Shown here: positions 57,604 to 64,000 of the stretch, piece after piece
Layout of the letters: every line of letters starts with the position of its first letter
Numbering within the stretch: position 1 is the first letter of the stretch
Source: Dryas octopetala
Lineage: Eukaryota > Streptophyta > Magnoliopsida > Rosales > Rosaceae
Reading direction: 5' to 3'
Length of the DNA: 64,000 nucleotides
Assembly: GCA_963921425.1 (NCBI GenBank)
Contig: OY992836.1
Coordinates: 255,501 to 319,500 of the forward strand
Notes under the pieces: model-generated
The model's database searches: none
The model's input: the letters and a program-made list of their open reading frames with translations, nothing else
Told to the model about the DNA's origin: nothing
Program-made: the position numbers and the translations under genes

Positions 57604-58704
57604 TGTTGATACAAAAATCCGTAAGAGAGATGCAACAACTTAAGGTGGATGATCTGGCTAATTGGAAGCCTTGTTGGGTGATGAGGTGGACGTTAACTTG
57701 AGATTATTAAGATTTTTTGGATTTCTGGTTGGAGCTTATGAGATCTTCCTGCATTAACACAAGATCAAAGGAAAAGGACTGGTATGGTACCAACTAAATA
57801 CGCTCCGATGATGAAGTTAGTGAAGTGTATTTGAAAGTGTTTGAGTAAAAATAAGGAAGAACAAATGATGAACTTGAGAGAATATGGAAGAACAATGCAA
57901 GATCTTCGGGGTTATTCTCAGCTGGTTGTGTGTATTTGGGTGGGCTTTTGTGAGCAAAATTATGTGTGTCTCTTTTGTGCATATAGGCGAGTTTATATAG
58001 ACAAAGGAAGTTATGAAGGTTAAGTTACCTGCATGAGGGTGAATGGTTGAGAAGAGGCCACGCGTTCGGCCATGAATAGTAGCATGCACAGCTACCTATC
58101 TCCTTTACATTTAATGTTGCATTCAATGCAAGTATGGAAGATCAAGTGGGATGCCCTAATAGTCATGGCTGTGAGCTGGGATGTCCCATCTGTCAGAGAG
58201 TTATGTCAGAGATATTCGAGTAAGGCGGTTCGTCCTGACTCCAATTTTCTAGAATGACGGTGGTGCCCGAGCCGAGCCGATCACAAATATTGTATACGCA
58301 GGTATGAAACATATCCATGTTTGGATTGGACATGGATGAATTGGTTCAGATGGGTCCAACGTATAGTGTAACAATCGCCATTTGATGGCAATCTGTTGGT
58401 CACTGGATCTTTCTGAGAAGATGATCACCAGGCGTCGAGCCGAACCGAACTGGGATATCTAAGAAAAGATGAACACTCAATTTTTTAGAAGATCCTAAGA
58501 TCGGCTCGGATCGGATTTGGGGGATCCGTTGAGATGAGCCGATCCAAACCAACAATGAATGCGTTGCCGAGCTGGTATGATGACATGGAGGTCCAAGTTT
58601 AACCCATTTTAACCGCTGAAAAGTCAAAGTTTGAAATTGGATATGACCGGCAACGTGTCGATCCATGATTGGTTGTTAAGTTCATGTGGATTTATCCACA
58701 AACA
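57604..58704 (-). repeat. 5' LTR of E3 (1101 bp)
   Basis: Ends TGTTGATAC and TCCACAAACA. Contains the conserved TATA core CTATATAAA on the minus strand (57992-58000). Confidence 0.87.
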
Positions 58705-58916
58705 AGTCGTCTTTGGATTCATACAATTTAGGATATGTATTTTATTTATTCTCTGATTTTTTATTCTATGTCTTAAGATCCACTTACTCTAGCTTTAGTG
58801 CAATTTAGTGTGGGATTAAGTTTGGTGTGCCCCTGTTACGCCAGCGTGCCATGACAATTGCCATGCTTGAGATGAGGAGATGGGGAGAGGAGGGGGAGGG
58901 ATGACAGTGGGAGGGT

Positions 58917-58970
<54 letters not shown>

Positions 58971-59140
58971 TCGTAATTATTCAATTCTCATCATTAAGGG
59001 TAAAATGGAAAAAAATTGGGAGTCTGGTAAAAAAACCTTTGTGTGTTAATAGCTTCAAGAATTTAGTGTTTCATTGTTGTATTTCTTGGTCATGCATCCT
59101 TTGGGGGTTATGAGAAAATATCAGAAAATCAAAGAAAACT
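58705..59140. other. Flank with (GA)n microsatellite
   Basis: No gene. A (GA)n tract of about 24 units lies at 58919-58966. Confidence 0.6.
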
Positions 59141-59488
59141 TTAGGGCATGTTTGGTATTTTATTCAAAAATTATTTTTTTTCAAAAACAAAAAAACAAAT
59201 TTTAGTCAAGAAAACGTGTTTGGTAGATCATTTTTAAAAACAGTTTTTAGAAAAAAAATTCAAAAACATGCCTCTTTTTTAAAACGATAAAACATCGTTT
59301 TTTTCAAATTTTTTTTTTACACTTCATTTTTCCTTAGCTGCCATCATTTTTATATTTTAAAAATGATTTACAAATTTCATACCAAACAATTTTTTAAATT
59401 TTAAAAATTAATTTTGAAAACTCACATTTAAAACAAAATTCTTAATTTTTGAAAAAAAATTTTGAATAGGATACCAAACGGGCTCTAA
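59141..59488. mobile_element. Short inverted-repeat MITE, about 348 bp
   Basis: TTAGGGCATGTTTGGTATTT at the left matches, inverted, TTAGAGCCCGTTTGGTATCC at the right, and the arms continue with TATTCAAAA. The interior is A/T-rich with repeated TTTTAAAAA words. A clean target duplication is not visible, so the superfamily is open. Confidence 0.7.
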
Positions 59489-60181
59489 TTAGCCAAAGCT
59501 AATATTAAAGGTTTTTTGGTACTACCTCTTTTGTTTGGTCAAACCAAAGAATACTTTATTTGTCTGCAATTTGTTTTATTATGCTATATGTGGTTGGTTT
59601 TCAATGTTCTCCATGGATTCTGTGTTCATTTTAGGTTTTTGTTGGTATGGTATATTTGGTTTAGACGTTATTGAAGAATTTTGCTGGATTTTATGTATTG
59701 GTTTGTATGGTTTTATTTCTCATCCGAGTTTTCTCTTTCATTGACACCCTTGAGTAATTGTTTGTAGTGTTAATATTTTCTCTATTTTGATTTTTACATT
59801 CCTCAGTTGAAACTTTAACAAGGCAAGGGAATATACATAAATCATTGGGATCAGATCTAAAATGTGTTCCATCAAAGGTAGTTAATATTTTCTCACTTTC
59901 TATCTGGATCATCTTTGAAATAACACTTTTCTTATTTTAAGTGCTTCAACACTAAGAGGATTTGGTGTTTTTTAGAGATAAGAATTTACTTCAAGGGCAT
60001 TTTCTGATTTTTTTCCCCATAAGTTTGGTATATAGTTTATCTAACTTCTAAGTGCTTTTGCAAAATTTTGGCACGTAAATGGTGCAATTTACCAAAATCA
60101 TGATAAATTTAGTATTTTGCAATCAATTTTAACTATTTTTTTTAATTGTATTTTCTCAATTTTATGTATGTAAACTATTCA
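59489..60181. other. A+T-rich region, no gene seen
   Basis: No repeat end, RNA gene or protein-like frame that I can support. Confidence 0.5.
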
Positions 60182-60622
60182 TGCAACAACTTAAGGTGGA
60201 TGATTTGGCTGATTGGAAACTTTGTTGGATGATGATGAGGAAGATGACTTGAGATGATCAAAGCTTGCTGAGTTACTTGTTGAGGCTGATTCGATCTTCC
60301 TGCATAAACACAAGATCAAAGGAGAAGGACCGGTGTGGTACCAGCCAAATATGCTCGATCCGGATGATAAAGTCACTGATATGTATTTTGTGGTGTTTGA
60401 GGAAGAACAAGCAAGAACAAAATATGAACTTAGGAGAATATGAATAACAAAGTAAGATCTTCTGAGTTATTCACAGTTGGTTGTGTGTATTTGTGTGGTC
60501 TTTTGTGAATAGATTATGAACTCCTTCCTTTGTGCACATAGGTGGGTATATATAGGCAAAGGAAGTAGTGAATGTTAAGTTACCTGCATGAAGATGGATG
60601 GCTGAGAAGAGGCCACGCATTC
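60182..60622 (-). repeat. Tat LTR fragment
   Basis: It aligns with the first part (plus-strand left) of the Tat LTRs: GCAACAACTTAAGGTGGATG, then the ACCGGTGTGGTACCAGCCAA sentence, to GAAGAGGCCACGC. It stops in mid-LTR where the next block begins. Confidence 0.8.
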
Positions 60623-61006
60623 TGTCAGCTCAGGGCGAGGTATTATACATAAATTTATTTACATTTATGTATATATATATATTTTAATATTATCTATTTT
60701 ATATTTATGTTTAAAAATAAAAAAAATAAAAATTAAAGCGTGTAGAAGACAATAATAGCTTCTACAGTCCACTGCTGTTTTTAAAATTTTGTTTTCATTG
60801 GTTGTTTTGGAGGTGGCTGGACTGTGTGGTGGAGGTGTGTGCTTGTGAGTTAGGCAATGTGTGTGTGTGTATCGGTGGTAGAGGTGTGTGTTTGTGGTGT
60901 TATAAGGCTGGGCTTTATTTAAACTTAGTTGAGAACACCAAAAGCAAGAACCCAGCCAACCCGAGAACCAAACCCAGTAGGAACAACAAAGAGAAAACTA
61001 AGAGAA

Positions 61007-61065
<59 letters not shown>

Positions 61066-63760
61066 GAAGAAGAAGAAGAAGAGAAGAGAAGAGAAGAGAA
61101 GAGGAACCAGAGAAAGAATTAAGAACACAAAGAATGAAAGGAGAGGAAGAATAAGGTAATTTTCATTTTTTCCATGGACACTCTATTTTCTGTGATTTTG
61201 AATTTAGGTGATGATATCTGTATTGGTGAGGTTTATTTGATTGTTAAAGTTGTCTTTAAGGTCACAAACAAGAATTTGAAGGAGAAGTGAAGTGATTTTC
61301 GGATTTGGGTATACTAAGCAAATTTTAGTTTTGAGTTTTTGAATTTTTGAATTTTAATTCATTTGATTGTGTTTCCTTTAATTGTGGTTGAAGTTTAAGT
61401 TATAATTTATCATTTTTTAGCCTTAGGAACCGATTTGGATGGTGAGAATTGAAGAGAAATGAGTTTGGTTGAATTTTGGAAAATCTGCCAAATTTCTACA
61501 ATTTTTGACAGTGCTCGGGTAGCCTACTTTGAGGCCTTATATCTTGAGTTGTAAAGATCCATTTTGAGTGTTCTTTGTATGGTTGTAAAGAGGAGTTGCA
61601 GAGCTTTAAAACGAGTATAAGTTTGCTCTATTTGGAGTTGTTTTGATAGGGTAAATAGCGAGCCAAAGTTGGAACAAAATAAGCAAAAACTGGCTTGAGG
61701 TTGAAGATGATAAATAGTGCCGCCGGACCACCACTCGCACCACCGGCGTGTGCGGCGGCTCCGGTGACTAGGGAAAGTCCCTCCCCACTGCTTTTTCAAT
61801 TTCAAGTGTGATGGTGGCCTCCGTTTTGCGATCCGAGACCCCTAACTTAGTGTTTTCACTATACACACTAAAATTAGAGAGTGAGCGATTTTTATTCCGT
61901 AATTAATTGTGATTTTCTTGTACGGGATTAGGATCGGAGAACGACCTAGAGACACAAGGCTATTTCTTGTGGCAGATTAAGCTCGTTTTAGAGGTAGGGG
62001 GATCGGGGAAACCTTAAACTGCAAAATTTGATTTTATTGAATTTTGTTGAAAAATACAATATGTGTACTAATATGTGATTTATATAAATTATCTGAGCAT
62101 GATATGAATTAGTTAATTATTATATAATTATGTGTATTTATTTGAATGTGACATTTATTTGAACGTGAAGCATGATGCATTGAGAAATGAAGATTTTGGT
62201 GGTAAGAAGGAGTTGAGAGTTAAATTTAAATTTATAGAGTGTGCGGGTAGTGAAGCCCCTTCAACAGAGACTGATTAAACGATCTAACCTCCCCAAAGCA
62301 CATTGGGACCTTCGCAGAGACCGAAGTTAGGATGAATTGCAATTTTTTTAAAGGGATTACTAAAGAAGTGCAGCATAACATTCATGCATCTATAATATTA
62401 TTAAATATATATTATATGCTCCATGTTATATGATTCATTGAGATTCAATATAATTAATTTTGCATGTTAAGGTGAAATGTCTCTACTGAGCCATTGGTTA
62501 GAGCTCACCCCCTCATAGACTTTGCAGGTTCAAATACTGAAGATCAAAACCCTTAGAAGAAGTAAGAAGAAGAAGTTTGTGTAAATAAGTATGAGCAGAC
62601 TTTGAAGTTTAGTTTCGTTTTATTTTGGAAGTCCTGTTAAACTTAAATTACTGAGACAGGTTGTGTATTGTAAACTAAGCTTGAATTCAGTATGGTATGT
62701 TAATAGTATACAATTTCTTCTTTTATTTTATTATTCTCAGTCATATTCTAGTTATAGAAGTTAATTTTATAATTAGAGTGTGATTCACACCTTAATCCGT
62801 AATTAAGAACTAATTACTAGGGGTGGGCGTTTAAACCGGGAACCGGGTGTACCGAACCAAACCGGGGGGAAAAAAACTGTAAAAAACTGCTTTGACCAAA
62901 ACTGGTCAACACCGGGATCGAATTGGACCGGATCGGTCCAATCCAATTCCGGTTCCAGTTTTGCACTTCACAGAACTGGACTAGACTGGACCGGATAATT
63001 AATATATATTTTTAATTTTTATACACTTTTTAAACATTTTTATACACATTTTTACAAACATTTTTACACACATTTTACACATTTTAGATAATAAAATTAA
63101 TATTAACCTAGCTATATTTTAGACTCTAAAATATATTTTATATAACCATATGGCCTATATTCTATATATATAATAATGTTTTAGTATATAATTTTAGTTA
63201 TACCTTTTATAATACAATTAATATATTCTTTATATATACACTAAACCCTATATACTAAAATTATTATAGTTCTAGGGTATAGTATATAGTTAAATGGTTA
63301 TTGGTTGATATCTTGTAGGTTGTGGAATGGTACAAAAAATGTAATGGTTGAATGTTGATGACTTGATGTCTTATATGTTAATTGTTCAATGTTGAATTGT
63401 TGTGACTTGTGACTTGTGACTTGAACAAGACTTGAACAACAAATGGTTGATTTGTTGTTAAAAAAAGTGTTTTGATTTGTTGTTAAAAAAAAGTGTTTTG
63501 ATTTGTTGTTAAGAAAAAAAAAAAAAAAAACATGTTTTAAAATTTTTTTTGGCCCAAATAGTGAGGCACAGCCCCAAACAGGAACTGGACTGAACTGGAA
63601 CTGTTTCAGTTCAGTTTAGTCCAGTTCTTAGCCAAAATTTCTAGTTTTCTAGCACTGGACTGTACTGGATAAGCTCTACAGTTTAGTGTACAGTTTGGGG
63701 TGAGCACTGGACTGTACTGGACCGTGCCCACCCTTACTAATTACGGATTGGAGTGTGACA
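60623..63760 (+). repeat. LTR-like block of a further retroelement, with a hAT MITE inside
   Basis: It begins TGTCAGCTCAGGGCG and ends GAGTGTGACA (TG...CA). It has a (GA)n leader (61014-61062) followed by a splice-donor-like AATAAGGTAATTT, and the sentence CCATTGGTTAGAGCTCACCC (62492), which recurs in plant Ty3 LTRs. No matching target duplication is found (left flank is mid-LTR, right flank is Tat leader), so the borders may be rearrangement points. The frames at 60802-61159 are microsatellite artefacts. Confidence 0.5.
62818..63736. mobile_element. hAT-type MITE, 919 bp, 8-bp TSD CTAATTAC
   Basis: Ends TAGGGGTGGGC and GCCCACCCTTA, flanked by perfect CTAATTAC (62810-62817 and 63737-63744). 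The interior near both ends is built of ACCGGG/ACTGGACTG words in opposite orientation, with an A/T-rich middle and a thrice-repeated TTGATTTGTTGTTAAAAAA. Non-coding. Confidence 0.92.
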
Positions 63761-64000
63761 ATGAAAGATACTCATATCGTTGAAGATAATGAGCAAAAAA
63801 CGTTGAAGATGATGAGCAAAAATCGTTGGGAGAAGGAAGAACTTGATGATCAAGGTGATGAACACAAAATATGTTGATGTTATTCCCACAGACGGCGCCA
63901 ATCTGTTGATGCAACTTTCCGTAAGATAGATGCAACAACTTAAGGTAGATGATTTGGCTGATTGGGAACCTTGTTGGATGAAGATAAGGAAGATGACTTG
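63761..64000 (-). mobile_element. Tat-lineage element, gag leader, primer site and LTR start (runs off the window)
   Basis: Primer site TGGCGCCGTCTGTGGGAAT on the minus strand at 63882-63900, then a Tat LTR from 63904 (TGTTGATGC) to the window end. The 120 bases to the left are gag leader; the rest of gag is replaced by the LTR-like block. Confidence 0.82.

Larger units (their letters stand above)
51015..58704 (-). mobile_element. Tat-lineage Ty3/gypsy element with both LTRs, RT-RNase H deleted (E3)
   Basis: On the minus strand: 5' LTR 58704-57604, primer site, gag 57500-55450, protease 55450-54700, integrase 54700-54205, a Tekay LTR fragment (54204-53851), the antisense ORF on the other strand (52442-53850), polypurine tract and 3' LTR 51784-51015. 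RT and RNase H are gone. The flanking five bases are GGTTG and AGTCG, which could be a decayed duplication. The 3' LTR has lost about 330 bases in the middle near 51370. Confidence 0.88.

Noticed and set aside
51010..58709. GGTTG/AGTCG as the target duplication of E3
   Set aside because: Two mismatches in five bases cannot be told from chance; only mentioned, not relied on.
60802..61159. Frames with long RERERE and KKKK runs
   Set aside because: (GA)n and GAA microsatellite translation.

Overview
The window is nuclear DNA from a flowering plant, probably a eudicot. The evidence is GT-AG introns, Ty3/gypsy elements of the Tat and Tekay (Del) lineages, a CACTA (En/Spm) transposon, a DUF659/hAT transposase, Mutator- and hAT-type MITEs, (GA)n microsatellites and fragments of plant host genes. 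I see no intact ordinary host gene. Nearly everything is transposable element, much of it nested, so this looks like a repeat-rich intergenic region.

Layout. 1-7911: a Tat-lineage Ty3 element on the minus strand (RNase H, RT remnant, protease, gag, PBS, 5' LTR), interrupted by a 2.9-kb solo LTR. 7912-8591: a possible membrane-protein fragment, split from its flank by the next insertion. 8592-22374: a 13.8-kb CACTA transposon with matched termini and TSD. It carries a six-exon TNP2 transposase that reads open throughout, an eight-exon TNPA-like gene one base away from being open, and captured pieces of host genes, the clearest being a calcium-dependent nuclease (CAN). 22905-26560: the 3' part of another Tat element (3' LTR plus antisense ORF). 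26550-27520: a long imperfect hairpin. 27560-30473: a dead hAT/DUF659 transposase. 31200-36740: nested solo LTRs and a Mutator-type MITE. 36745-49305: a second kind of Ty3 element (gag-protease on the minus strand) split by three insertions. One of these is a young 6.7-kb non-autonomous LTR retroelement with about 3-kb LTRs and only 578 bp of interior. 50278-50925: a hAT MITE. 51015-58704: a nearly full-length but RT-deleted Tat element with both LTRs, gag, protease, integrase fragment and antisense ORF. 59141-64000: a MITE, a Tat LTR fragment, an LTR-like block carrying a hAT MITE, and the start of another Tat element running off the window.

How the parts work together. In the CACTA element, TNP2 would cut the termini and the TNPA-like protein would bind the subterminal AACGCTAT repeats. 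In the Tat elements, gag-pol reads on the minus strand, while a separate spliced antisense ORF reads on the plus strand from a TATA box conserved in both copies. The 6.7-kb element encodes nothing and must have been moved by a partner. Its PBS and the pol-tail/polypurine context point to a Tekay-type helper.

The observations most worth following up are the possibly recently functional CACTA element with its gene capture, the 51-bp hairpin arrays inside the LTRs of the 6.7-kb element (10 versus 15 units, with compensatory changes in the stem), the conserved promoter of the antisense ORF, and a Mutator MITE whose whole interior matches an LTR-like block elsewhere in the window.
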